64,000 nt of DNA from [Mycobacterium] crassicus (GTDB taxonomy: Bacteria > Actinomycetota > Actinomycetes > Mycobacteriales > Mycobacteriaceae): NCBI RefSeq assembly GCF_020181615.1, contig NZ_CP084029.1:1227043-1291042 (forward strand). The letters are read 5' to 3'. Of this stretch, positions 46,641 to 56,039 are shown one piece after another; position 1 is the stretch's first letter, and every line of letters begins with the position of its first letter. Both the position numbers and the translations under genes were made by a program. A model generated the notes under the pieces. The model was not told the DNA's origin. It saw nothing but the letters and a program-made list of their open reading frames with translations, and searched no databases.

Positions 46641-49600
46641 CCGCCTGCGTCGCATGCGCCACCGAACTGCCGGCCAATGCCAAGTTCTGTCTCGAGTGTG
46701 GCGCGGCTGTCGCGGCGGCCGCACCTGCTGAGTTCAAGCAGGTGACAGTGTTGTTCGCCGACGTGGTGCATTCGATGGACCTCGCCGCGGCAGTGGGTGC
46801 GGAGCGGTTGCGCGAGATCATGGTCGAGCTCTTCCAGCGTTGCGCCGCCGTGGTGCAACGCTACGGCGGAACCGTGGACAAGTTCACCGGCGACGGCGTC
46901 ATGGCCGTGTTCGGTGCGCCGGTGGCGTTGGAGGACCACGCCTTTCGCGCCTGCTTGGCGGCGATGGATATCCAAGGAACTGAAGAGCGTGCACTGCAGC
47001 TGCGGGTCGGGTTGGACTCAGGTGAGGTGGTCGCCGGCGAGATCGGTTCCGGGCCGGGCAGTTACACCGCGATCGGTGAGCACGTGGGTATGGCGCAGCG
47101 GATGGAGTCGGTCGCTCCGCCGGGTGGGGTGATGCTCAGCGAATCGACCGCCCGCTTGGTTGACGACGTCGTGACGCTGGGCGAGCCGGAGTTGGTGCAG
47201 ATCAAGGGGGCCGCCGAGCCGGTGGTGACCCGTCGGCTGCTGGGGGTGCCGTCGGGCCATCAACAGGCCGGGCGACGAGACGCGTCGTTGGTGGGCCGCG
47301 GCTGGGAGATGGCGGCGTTGACCGGCATGCTGGATGCGGCGATCGATGGCAGCGGCCGTGTGGTCGGCATCGTCGGACCGCCCGGTATCGGCAAGAGCCG
47401 CATTGTCCGAGAGGCCACCGCTGTCGCGGCAGGCCGTGCCGTCGAGGTGTTCACCGCCTACTGTGAGTCGCACGCCAGCGAGATCCCGTTCCATGCGGTG
47501 ACACCCTTGCTGCGAATGGCATTGCGGGTGGCCGACCTTGACGACGACGGGGCACGTGCACGAATCAGGGAACGCGTACCCGATGCCGATCCGCAAGACC
47601 TACTGCTGCTTGACGATCTGCTCGGCATTCGAGACAGCAGCGTCGAACTGCCCGACATCGATCCCGATGCCCGGCACCGGCGGCTGACTCGTCTCGCGAA
47701 CACGGTCTCGCTGGCCCGGCGGACGCCGGCCGTGTACGTCATTGAGGACGCGCATTGGATCGATGAGGCCAGCGAGTCGCTGCTGGCAGGCTTTCTCACG
47801 GTGATCTGGCAAACCCCGTCGTTGGTGTTGGTCACCTACCGGCCGGAGTATCACGGCGCGCTGACCCGTATACCGAACTCGCAGATGGTCACCCTGGCCC
47901 CATTGAATGCTGCGCAGGCATCCGTCTTGGCCGGTGAACTGGTCGGTTCGCATCCCTCGGTTGCCCACCTGGCCGCCCAGGTCGTCGAGCGGGCGGCCGG
48001 CAATCCGTTCTTCGCAGAGGAGTTGGTGCGTGATCTGGCTGAACGTGGTGTGCTGGCCGGTGACCGTGGCAACTATGTATGCGACGTTGAAGGCGCCGAG
48101 GCGAGCGTGCCCGCCACCTTGCAGGCCACCATCGCAGCCCGCATCGACCGGCTCGGTGCCGCAGCAAAGCACACGCTGAACACCGCCGCCGTTATCGGGT
48201 TGCGTTTCAGCGCAGAGCAGTTGGCATTTTTCGATGGCGAGTCTGCGATGGCTGAGTTGATCGAGGCTGAACTCATCGATCAGGTGCGGTTCACCCCGGA
48301 CATCGAATATGCCTTCCACCACCCGCTGATCCGCACGGTGGCCTACGAATCGCAGCTGAAATCCAGCCGCGCCCGCCTGCATCGGCGTCTGGCCGCCGCA
48401 ATAGTGCAGCGTCACCCGGATTCGCTGGATGAGAACGCGGCGCTGATCGCCGAGCATCACGAGGCCGCCGGGGACCTGCATGCTGCCTTCGACTGGCACA
48501 TGCGCGCCGGGACATGGGCGCAATACCGCGATGTCAGGGCCGCGAGAGTCAGTTGGGAACGTGCCCGATCGGTCGCCGACCGGATGGCGGTCGACGACCC
48601 GGGCCGGATGTCGATGCGGATTGCCCCGCGCACCCTGCTGTGCGGGAGCACATTTCGCGTCAGCGGCACGATTGCCGCCACCGGGTTCGACGAGCTGTGT
48701 GAGCTGTGTGCCGACGCCGGCGACAAAGTGTCACTGGCGATCGGCACGGCAGGGCTGATGACAGCACTGATATTCCACAGCCGGTTCCGGGAAGCCGCGC
48801 GTCTCGCGTCGGACTGCGCCGATCTGGTTGAGGCGATCGGCGACCCGACGCTGACCGTAGCGCTTGGTATCGCGGCGAGCAACGGGAAGTGGCATGCGGG
48901 TGAGGTGGTCGAGAGTTTGCGCTTGGCGCAGCGGGTCATCGACCTGGCCGACGGCGATCCCACCAAGGGCAATCTGGTTGTCGGGTCGCCGTTGGCGCTG
49001 GCGATGGCGCTGCGAGGCGCCAATCGATGTTGCCTCGGCATCCCGGGTTGGAGGGAAGATCTCGATCAGGCCATCGTGACGGCTCGCACCGTCGTCGACG
49101 CGATGTCCTACGTCTTCACCGTACTGATGAGGTACTTCTTCCCCATCTGGAGCGGTGCGTTGCTGCCGGATGCGGCAGCTGACCGCGACACCGCCGAAGC
49201 AATCGAGATCGCCGAGCATTCCGGCGACGACTTCGTGGTGGATTACGCCCGTTTGAGTCGCATCGCGGCCTTCGCCGAGGAGGACGGCTCGCACCACGCA
49301 ACGGTGCTCGCGCTGCTCGCCGAGGGACGTGACGCAAGCCTGCGACACGGATACGCGCAGAAAGCTGTGCGGTTCATCGACGGCGGACTTGCGAGAGAGA
49401 AAGCCAAGGCAGGAGATGTCGATGGCGCGATCCAGCTGGCGCGCACGGCCGTCGAATACCTGTCCGACGTCGGCGAAATGATGAGCTACGGAGCGGACAC
49501 CGTCGTCTTGGTGGAGTCCCTGCTGCAGCGTGGTACGAACGGCGACCTCGCGGAGGCGCAGGCAGCTATCGACCGCCTGGCAGCGGTGCCGACCGACCCC

Positions 49601-49762
49601 GGGTTCGTGTTGTACGAGATCCCGTTGCTGCGGCTGCGGGCGCTGATGGCGCGCGCGAGCGGCGACGAGGACGGCTATCACGGCTTCGTCGATCGGTACC
49701 TCAAGAGAGCCACCGAGGTCGGCTACGAAGGCCACATCGCACAAGCGCGGGCGATGACATGA
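46637..49762 (+). CDS. Zinc ribbon-cyclase-STAND ATPase protein, array gene 3
   Basis: A 1041-aa paralogue. Zinc ribbon Cys4/Cys7/Cys18/Cys21 in the ACVACATEL...FCLECG form shared with genes 4 and 5. Cyclase domain: Asp42, Lys82, Asp86 kept; substrate Asp is Glu148, Asn is Gly151, Arg155 kept. STAND ATPase with GPPGIGKS and VYVIEDAHW. Helical repeat C-terminus, no HTH. Overlaps both neighbours by 4 nt (ATGA at each end). The DNA around its start (about 46614-46672) is almost identical to that around the start of gene 4 (49736-49794), the mark of a unit duplication. Confidence 0.85.
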   Translation: MTACVACATELPANAKFCLECGAAVAAAAPAEFKQVTVLFADVVHSMDLAAAVGAERLREIMVELFQRCAAVVQRYGGTVDKFTGDGVMAVFGAPVALEDHAFRACLAAMDIQGTEERALQLRVGLDSGEVVAGEIGSGPGSYTAIGEHVGMAQRMESVAPPGGVMLSESTARLVDDVVTLGEPELVQIKGAAEPVVTRRLLGVPSGHQQAGRRDASLVGRGWEMAALTGMLDAAIDGSGRVVGIVGPPGIGKSRIVREATAVAAGRAVEVFTAYCESHASEIPFHAVTPLLRMALRVADLDDDGARARIRERVPDADPQDLLLLDDLLGIRDSSVELPDIDPDARHRRLTRLANTVSLARRTPAVYVIEDAHWIDEASESLLAGFLTVIWQTPSLVLVTYRPEYHGALTRIPNSQMVTLAPLNAAQASVLAGELVGSHPSVAHLAAQVVERAAGNPFFAEELVRDLAERGVLAGDRGNYVCDVEGAEASVPATLQATIAARIDRLGAAAKHTLNTAAVIGLRFSAEQLAFFDGESAMAELIEAELIDQVRFTPDIEYAFHHPLIRTVAYESQLKSSRARLHRRLAAAIVQRHPDSLDENAALIAEHHEAAGDLHAAFDWHMRAGTWAQYRDVRAARVSWERARSVADRMAVDDPGRMSMRIAPRTLLCGSTFRVSGTIAATGFDELCELCADAGDKVSLAIGTAGLMTALIFHSRFREAARLASDCADLVEAIGDPTLTVALGIAASNGKWHAGEVVESLRLAQRVIDLADGDPTKGNLVVGSPLALAMALRGANRCCLGIPGWREDLDQAIVTARTVVDAMSYVFTVLMRYFFPIWSGALLPDAAADRDTAEAIEIAEHSGDDFVVDYARLSRIAAFAEEDGSHHATVLALLAEGRDASLRHGYAQKAVRFIDGGLAREKAKAGDVDGAIQLARTAVEYLSDVGEMMSYGADTVVLVESLLQRGTNGDLAEAQAAIDRLAAVPTDPGFVLYEIPLLRLRALMARASGDEDGYHGFVDRYLKRATEVGYEGHIAQARAMT

Positions 49763-52700
49763 CCGCCTGCGTCGCCTGCGCCACCGAACTGCAGGCCAAT
49801 GCCAAGTTCTGCTTCGAGTGCGGTGCGTCCGTTGCGGCGGCCGCACCGGCTGAATTCAAGCAGGTGACGGTGTTGTTCGCCGACGTGGTGCATTCGATGG
49901 ACATCGCCGCGGCGGTGGGCCCGGAGCGGTTGCGCGAGATCATGGGCGCGCTCTTCGACCTCTGTGCGGCCGTGGTGCAGCGGTTTGGCGGGCGGGTGGA
50001 GAAGTTCATCGGTGACGCCGTTATGGCGGTGTTCGGTGCGCCGGTGTCGTTGGAGGACCATGCTTTTCGGGCTTGCCTGGCGGCGTTGGAGATCCAGCGT
50101 GTGAACGCCGCGACCGGCGACGGCGGCCTGCAACTGCGGGTTGGCCTGAACTCGGGCCAGGTGGTTGCGGGTGAGATCGGTTCGGGGCCAGGCAGCTATA
50201 CCGCGATCGGCGAGCAGGTTGGTCTCGCGCAGCGGATGGAGTCGGTTGCGCCAGTAGGTGGGGTTCTGCTCAGCGATTCGACGGCACGCCTGGTCGGGGG
50301 CTGGGTGGTATTGGCCGATCCGGAGTGGGTGCGGATCAAGGGTGTGGCAGAACCGGTGCGGGTGCATCGATTGTTAGGGGCGTCGCCGGAGAGTCGGCAT
50401 ACCGCTCGACAGGATCCGTCGTTGGTGGGCCGCGGCTGGGAAATGGGCGCACTGACCGGGATCCTGGAGCGGGCGATCAGTGGTACTGGCTGCGTGATCG
50501 GTGTGGTGGGGCCACCCGGAATAGGTAAGAGCCGCATTGCTCGCGAGGTCAGCGGCGTCGCGCAGGGCCGGGGTGTGGCGGTGTTCGCCGCCTACTGCGA
50601 GTCGCACGCCGTCGAAGTCCCGTTCCATGCGGTGACCTCACTGCTTGCCACCGCGCTCAGCATCAGCGGGCTCGGTGACGAAGCGGCACGCGCGCGAATC
50701 AGGGACCGTGCGCCGGACGCCGATCCCCAGGATCTGCTCCTGCTCGACGATCTACTCGGTATTCGGGGCGACAGCGTTGAGCTGGCCGCGATCGATCCCG
50801 ATGCCCGGCGCCGCCGGCTGACGCGGCTGGTCAATAACCTGTCGCTGGCTCGGCAGGAGCCGGTCGTCTACGTCATCGAGGACGTCCACTGGATCGATGA
50901 GGTCAGCGAATTGCTGCTGGCGGATTTTCTCGCCGTGATTCCGCAGACTGCATCGCTGGTGGTGATCACCTACCGACCTGAATACCACGGTGTATTGACC
51001 CGGATTCCGAACTCGCAGACCATCACGCTGGCGCCGTTGAATGCGTCGCAGTCCGCGACGCTGGCAACCGAACTGCTCGGCTCGCACCCGTCGGTGTCGA
51101 CGTTGTGCCAGCGGGTCGTCGAGCGTGCGGCCGGAAATCCGTTCTTCGCCGAGGAGATCGTCCGGGATCTCGCCGATCGCGGTGTGCTCAGCGGGTCTCG
51201 CGGTGGCTATGTCTGCGAGATCGATGATGCCGACGTCGCGGTGCCGGCAACGTTGCAAGCTGCTATCGCCTCCCGTATCGATCGGCTTGAACCGGCCGCC
51301 AAACAGACGCTGAATGCCGCTGCGGTGATCGGACTGCGTTTCGACGCAGAGCAATTGGCGGTGCTCGACGGCGGTGCGCAGGTGGATGGGTTGATCGCTG
51401 CAGAACTCGTGGAGCAGGTGCGGTTCACCCCTCACCCGGAGTACACCTTCCGGCATCCACTGGTCCGGATCGTCGCCTACGAATCACAACTCAGGGCGCA
51501 GCGTGCCAACCTGCACCGGCGCTTTGCCACCGCGATCGAACAACGCCACGCCGACGCGATCGATGAGAATGCGGCGTTGATCGCTGAGCATCTCGAGTCC
51601 GCTGGCGACCTGCCCGCGGCGTACAGCTGGCGCATGCGGGCCGGGGCCTGGGCGCAGCATCGCGACATCAGGGCCGCGCGGGTCAGTTGGGATCGCGCCC
51701 GCGCAATCGCTGACCAGTTGCCCACCGACCACCCCGGTCGGGAGTCGCAGCGGATCGCCCCGCGCACCCTGTTGTGTGCGAGCACCAGCTGGGTCGGTGG
51801 CAGCGTCGCCGATGCCGGCTTTGACGAGTTGCACGAACTGTGCACCGACGTCGACGACAAGCTGTCGCTGGCGGTTGGGATGGCCGGCCTGATGACGGCG
51901 CTGATCTTTCACAGCCGATATGTCGAGGCGTCACGCATCGCGTCGGACTGCAGCCGGCTGCTGGAGCTGATCGGCGATCCGACGATGACGGTTGCGCTTG
52001 CCATCGCGCCGTGCAACATCAAGTTGCAGGCCGGCGAAGCGGCCGAAAGTCTGCGCCTGGCGCAGCTGGTCATCGACCTGGCCGACGGCGACCCGGCGAA
52101 GGGCAATCTGGTGATCGGCTCGCCACTGGCGATTGCGATCATGTTCCGCGGCTCCAGTCGATATTGCCTTGGGCTCCCGGGCTGGAAGGAAGACCTCGAT
52201 CAGGCGTTGGTGATGGCCCGCGGTGTCGACTCCAGGACCTTTGTCACGGTCGTGCTGGGCAAGTACGGCCTCGCCCTCTACGCCCGAGTGGTGTTGTCCG
52301 ACGCGGCGGCCGACCGCGACACCGCTCAGGCGTTGGAGATGGCCGAGCAGGCCGGCGACGACTACGCGGTGGATACCGCACGACTGGCTCGTGGGATCGT
52401 TCTGCTCAACCAGGGCGGGTCCCAACGTGAAGCCGGCTTCGCCCTGCTGACTCAGTACCGTGACGCCTACCTGCGGCACGGCTATGCACAACGGGCAGTG
52501 CGATTTTTCGAGGCCGAGCTCGCGCGGGAGAAGGCCCGCATCGGCGAGATCGACGAAGCTGTCGAGCTGGCCCGCACTGCCGTCGACTACCTGTTCGAGA
52601 CGGGCGACATGATGGCCCGCGGCGAGACCACCAGAATTTTGGTGGAAGCACTGCTGCAGCGCGGCAACGATATTGACCGCACGGAGGCGCGGGGCGCCAT

Positions 52701-52893
52701 CGACCGATTGGCGGCGGTGCCCACCGATGCCGGCTACGCGCTGTTCGACATCCCGCTACTCCGGATGCGGGCGCTGCTGGCACTCGCGAACGGCGACGAG
52801 CTGGGCTACCGCGACTTCGCAGACCGCTACCGCACAAAGGCCAACGAACTCGGCTACGAAGGGCACATCGCGTTGGCGGAGGCGATGAGGTGA
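49759..52893 (+). CDS. Zinc ribbon-cyclase-STAND ATPase protein, array gene 4
   Basis: A 1044-aa paralogue. Zinc ribbon Cys4/Cys7/Cys18/Cys21. Cyclase domain: Asp42, Lys82 (in EKFIGDAVMA, unlike DKFTGDG of genes 1-3), Asp86; substrate Asp is Glu152, Asn is Gly155, Arg159 kept. STAND ATPase GPPGIGKS and VYVIEDVHW. Helical repeat C-terminus. ATGA overlap with gene 3 and GTGA overlap with gene 5. The EKFIGDA variant groups genes 4 and 5 together. Confidence 0.85.
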   Translation: MTACVACATELQANAKFCFECGASVAAAAPAEFKQVTVLFADVVHSMDIAAAVGPERLREIMGALFDLCAAVVQRFGGRVEKFIGDAVMAVFGAPVSLEDHAFRACLAALEIQRVNAATGDGGLQLRVGLNSGQVVAGEIGSGPGSYTAIGEQVGLAQRMESVAPVGGVLLSDSTARLVGGWVVLADPEWVRIKGVAEPVRVHRLLGASPESRHTARQDPSLVGRGWEMGALTGILERAISGTGCVIGVVGPPGIGKSRIAREVSGVAQGRGVAVFAAYCESHAVEVPFHAVTSLLATALSISGLGDEAARARIRDRAPDADPQDLLLLDDLLGIRGDSVELAAIDPDARRRRLTRLVNNLSLARQEPVVYVIEDVHWIDEVSELLLADFLAVIPQTASLVVITYRPEYHGVLTRIPNSQTITLAPLNASQSATLATELLGSHPSVSTLCQRVVERAAGNPFFAEEIVRDLADRGVLSGSRGGYVCEIDDADVAVPATLQAAIASRIDRLEPAAKQTLNAAAVIGLRFDAEQLAVLDGGAQVDGLIAAELVEQVRFTPHPEYTFRHPLVRIVAYESQLRAQRANLHRRFATAIEQRHADAIDENAALIAEHLESAGDLPAAYSWRMRAGAWAQHRDIRAARVSWDRARAIADQLPTDHPGRESQRIAPRTLLCASTSWVGGSVADAGFDELHELCTDVDDKLSLAVGMAGLMTALIFHSRYVEASRIASDCSRLLELIGDPTMTVALAIAPCNIKLQAGEAAESLRLAQLVIDLADGDPAKGNLVIGSPLAIAIMFRGSSRYCLGLPGWKEDLDQALVMARGVDSRTFVTVVLGKYGLALYARVVLSDAAADRDTAQALEMAEQAGDDYAVDTARLARGIVLLNQGGSQREAGFALLTQYRDAYLRHGYAQRAVRFFEAELAREKARIGEIDEAVELARTAVDYLFETGDMMARGETTRILVEALLQRGNDIDRTEARGAIDRLAAVPTDAGYALFDIPLLRMRALLALANGDELGYRDFADRYRTKANELGYEGHIALAEAMR

Positions 52894-55800
52894 CCGCCTG
52901 CGTCGGGTGCGCCACCGAATTGCAGGCCAATGCCAAGTTCTGCTTCGAGTGCGGGGCGCCGGTTGCGGCGGCTGCACCGGCCGAGTTCAAACAGGTGACG
53001 GTGTTGTTCGCCGACGTGGTGCATTCGATGGACCTCGCTGCGGCGGTCGGTGCGGAGCGGTTGCGCGAGATCATGGGCGCGCTCTTCGGCCGCTGTGCTG
53101 CGGTGGTGCGGCGCTACGACGGGGTGGTCGAGAAGTTCATCGGCGATGCCGTCATGGCCGTGTTCGGTGTACCGGTGGCATTGGAGGACCACGCGTTACG
53201 GGCATGCCTGGCGGCACTGGACATCCAGCAGCAGGCGCAACAGCTGGCGGCTGAAGTGGCTCGCGCCGACGGCGTCAGCCTGGAGCTTCGGGTGGGGCTG
53301 AACTCCGGCCAGGTGGTCGCCGGTGACCTCGGATCCGATCCGTTGAGCTACACCGCGATCGGCGAGCAGGTCGGGTTGGCGCAGCGAATGGAGTCGGTGG
53401 CGCCGCCGGGCGGGGTGGTGCTCAGCCAATCGACCGTCCGCTTGGTCGAAGACGTCGCCGTACTGGACGAGCCGGTGGCAGTCCAGTTCAAGGGTGCCGG
53501 CGCCCAGGTGTCCGTGTGTCGACTTCTGGCGGTGTCGCCGGAGCGCCGGCATGTCCCGAGGCAGGATTCGACACTGGTGGGGCGGTCCTGGGAGATGGCT
53601 GCGCTCAAGGGAATCCTGGATGAGTCGATCGCCGGGACCGGTTGCGTGGTAGGTGTGGCCGGACCTCCCGGCATCGGCAAGAGCCGGATCGTCCGTGAGG
53701 TCGCCTCGCTGGCACGGAGCCGCGGCATCGAGTTATTCGCCGCCTACTGCGAGTCCCACGCGCGCGAGATCCCGTTCTACACGGCGAATTCGCTGCTGCG
53801 CAACGCACTCGGGATAGACAAACTCGACGACGAGTCGGCACGTGCCCGAATAGAGGAACACGCGCCGGATGCCGATGCTGCGGATCTGCTACTGCTCGAG
53901 GATCTGCTCGGCGTTCGCGAGAGCGGCATCGAGTTGCCCGCGATCGACCCCGACGCCCGACGACGCCGGGTTACGCGGTTGGTCAACGCCATGTCGCTGG
54001 CGCGCACAACTCCGGCGGTCTATATCATCGAGGACGCGCATTGGATCGACGAGGTCAGCGACGTGTTGCTGGCAGATCTACTCCTTGTGACGCGGCAAAC
54101 CCCCTCGATGGTGCTGATCACCTACCGGCCCGAATATCACGGGGCGCTGACCAGGACGGTCAGTTCGCAGGCGATCACGCTCGAGCCTCTGAACGCGTCG
54201 CAGACGGCCATGCTCGCTGCCGAACTGATCGGTCCAGACCCGTCGACGGCGGGGCTGTGCAGGCGGGTCGTAGAGCGGGCAGCCGGGAATCCGCTGTTCG
54301 CCGAGGAGATGGTGCGAGACCTGGCCGAGCGCGCGGTGCTGACCGGATCACGTGGCCGATATGTGTGCGCGGTCGATGATGCCGAGCTCGTGGTGCCGGC
54401 AACGGTGCAGGCCACCATTGCCTCGCGCATCGACCGACTCGACCCGATGGTCAAACGGACTCTGCAAGCCGCTGCGGTGATCGGGTTGCGGTTCGACTCC
54501 GAGCAGTTGGCCTTGCTCGACGACATGGCGCAGATCGAGCCACTGCTGGAGGCGGAACTCATTGATCAGGTGCGACTCGCCCCGCATGCCGAGTACGCGT
54601 TTCATCACCCGCTGGTCCGGATCGTGGCGTATGAATCACAGTTGAAGTCGCAGCGCGCCATGCTGCATAGGCGCCTTGCCACCGCGATAGAGCAACACCA
54701 CCCGGGTGCGCTCGATGAGAACGCAGCGATGATCGCCGAGCATCTTGAGGCGGCCGAGGACCTACCCGCCGCGTTCGGCTGGCACATGCGTGCCGGGGCC
54801 TGGGCGCAGGATCTTGACATCCGTGCCGCGCGCGTCAGCTGGGATTGCGCCCGTGCGGTGGCCGACCGATTGCCGATGAACGATCCTGACCGCCTACCGA
54901 TGCGGATCGCCCCACGAACCCTGTTGTGCGGCAGTGCTTGGCGAGTGGGAGGAAGTTCTTCCGACACTGGCTTCGACGAACTGCGCGAGCTGTGCACGGC
55001 TTCTGGTGACCAGGTGTCTCTGGCTGTCGGGATGGCCGGCCTGCTGACCGCCATGGCATTCAACTCCCACTATCAGGAAGTGCCGCAGCTGACTGCGCAA
55101 CTGGTCGACTTGCTCGACACCATCGGTGACCCTGATCTTTCGGTCGGACTGCTGTTCGCTGCGCTCTGGGCAAAGCTGGAACCCGGCGATGCGCTGGAGG
55201 GTTTGCAACTGGCGCAGCGACTGATCGACCTGGCCGAGGGCGATCCGGAGAAGGGCAACCTGCTACTCGGCTCACCTCTGACTGCCGCGATAGCCGTTCG
55301 GGGCGTTTTCGGAATGCTGCGTGGCTGTCCGGGCTGGGGCGACGACCTCGACGAGGCCATCGAGATGGCCCGTGCGTGTGACCCCACCACTCGTGCCGTC
55401 ACGGTGATGTTCCAATGCCTGTTGATCCCGCAAGGCGCGATCCTGCCCGATGCCACGATGAGCAACAGCGCGGACCTACTGGAAGTGGCGGAGCAGTCCG
55501 GTGATGAATTCGCCTTGGCCGCCGCCCGTCTCGCCCGGGGAATTGCCCTTACCTACCAACCTGATTCAGATCGGGAGCGGGGTGTGGAAATGCTGACACT
55601 GGCTCGGGAAGCCGCATTGAAGCAACGATTCATCGCCAGCCTCGCGCAGGTTGCCGACACTCAGATCGCCCTGCAGATGGCGCAAACGGGTGATCTCGAT
55701 GGTGCGATCGGGCTGTTACGCAAGGTGGTTCGGACACTGTTCGAAAGCGGTGTCGTCATCTGGTACGTACCGGCGGCCATCCGGTTGGTGCAGATGCTGC

Positions 55801-56039
55801 TTGAGCGCGACTCCACCGAAGACCGGCAGGAGGCCGAAGCTGTACTCGATGGCTTCGCGAATGCGGTGAACGTGGCTGAATTAGGCCTTTATGAAGCCTG
55901 GTTGCTGCACGGCCGTGCGTTGCTGGCGCGGGCGCAGGGTGACGGCGCTGCGCACCGGCAATACGTCGAACAGTATCGGACGAAGGCGAAGATGTGCGGC
56001 TACGCCGGACATCTGGTGATGGCGGAGGCGATGATGTGA
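52890..56039 (+). CDS. Zinc ribbon-cyclase-STAND ATPase protein, array gene 5
   Basis: A 1049-aa paralogue starting on GTG. Zinc ribbon Cys4/Cys7/Cys18/Cys21. Cyclase domain: Asp42, Lys82, Asp86; a longer Gln/Ala-rich insertion (QQQAQQLAAEVARADG, about 113-128) before the LELRVGL strand; substrate Asp is Glu159, Asn is Gly162, Arg166 kept; the usual GPGSY loop is SDPLSY. STAND ATPase GPPGIGKS and VYIIEDAHW. Helical repeat C-terminus. Its TGA overlaps the GTG of the LuxR gene, so regulator and cyclase protein should be made in step. Confidence 0.85.
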   Translation: MTACVGCATELQANAKFCFECGAPVAAAAPAEFKQVTVLFADVVHSMDLAAAVGAERLREIMGALFGRCAAVVRRYDGVVEKFIGDAVMAVFGVPVALEDHALRACLAALDIQQQAQQLAAEVARADGVSLELRVGLNSGQVVAGDLGSDPLSYTAIGEQVGLAQRMESVAPPGGVVLSQSTVRLVEDVAVLDEPVAVQFKGAGAQVSVCRLLAVSPERRHVPRQDSTLVGRSWEMAALKGILDESIAGTGCVVGVAGPPGIGKSRIVREVASLARSRGIELFAAYCESHAREIPFYTANSLLRNALGIDKLDDESARARIEEHAPDADAADLLLLEDLLGVRESGIELPAIDPDARRRRVTRLVNAMSLARTTPAVYIIEDAHWIDEVSDVLLADLLLVTRQTPSMVLITYRPEYHGALTRTVSSQAITLEPLNASQTAMLAAELIGPDPSTAGLCRRVVERAAGNPLFAEEMVRDLAERAVLTGSRGRYVCAVDDAELVVPATVQATIASRIDRLDPMVKRTLQAAAVIGLRFDSEQLALLDDMAQIEPLLEAELIDQVRLAPHAEYAFHHPLVRIVAYESQLKSQRAMLHRRLATAIEQHHPGALDENAAMIAEHLEAAEDLPAAFGWHMRAGAWAQDLDIRAARVSWDCARAVADRLPMNDPDRLPMRIAPRTLLCGSAWRVGGSSSDTGFDELRELCTASGDQVSLAVGMAGLLTAMAFNSHYQEVPQLTAQLVDLLDTIGDPDLSVGLLFAALWAKLEPGDALEGLQLAQRLIDLAEGDPEKGNLLLGSPLTAAIAVRGVFGMLRGCPGWGDDLDEAIEMARACDPTTRAVTVMFQCLLIPQGAILPDATMSNSADLLEVAEQSGDEFALAAARLARGIALTYQPDSDRERGVEMLTLAREAALKQRFIASLAQVADTQIALQMAQTGDLDGAIGLLRKVVRTLFESGVVIWYVPAAIRLVQMLLERDSTEDRQEAEAVLDGFANAVNVAELGLYEAWLLHGRALLARAQGDGAAHRQYVEQYRTKAKMCGYAGHLVMAEAMM

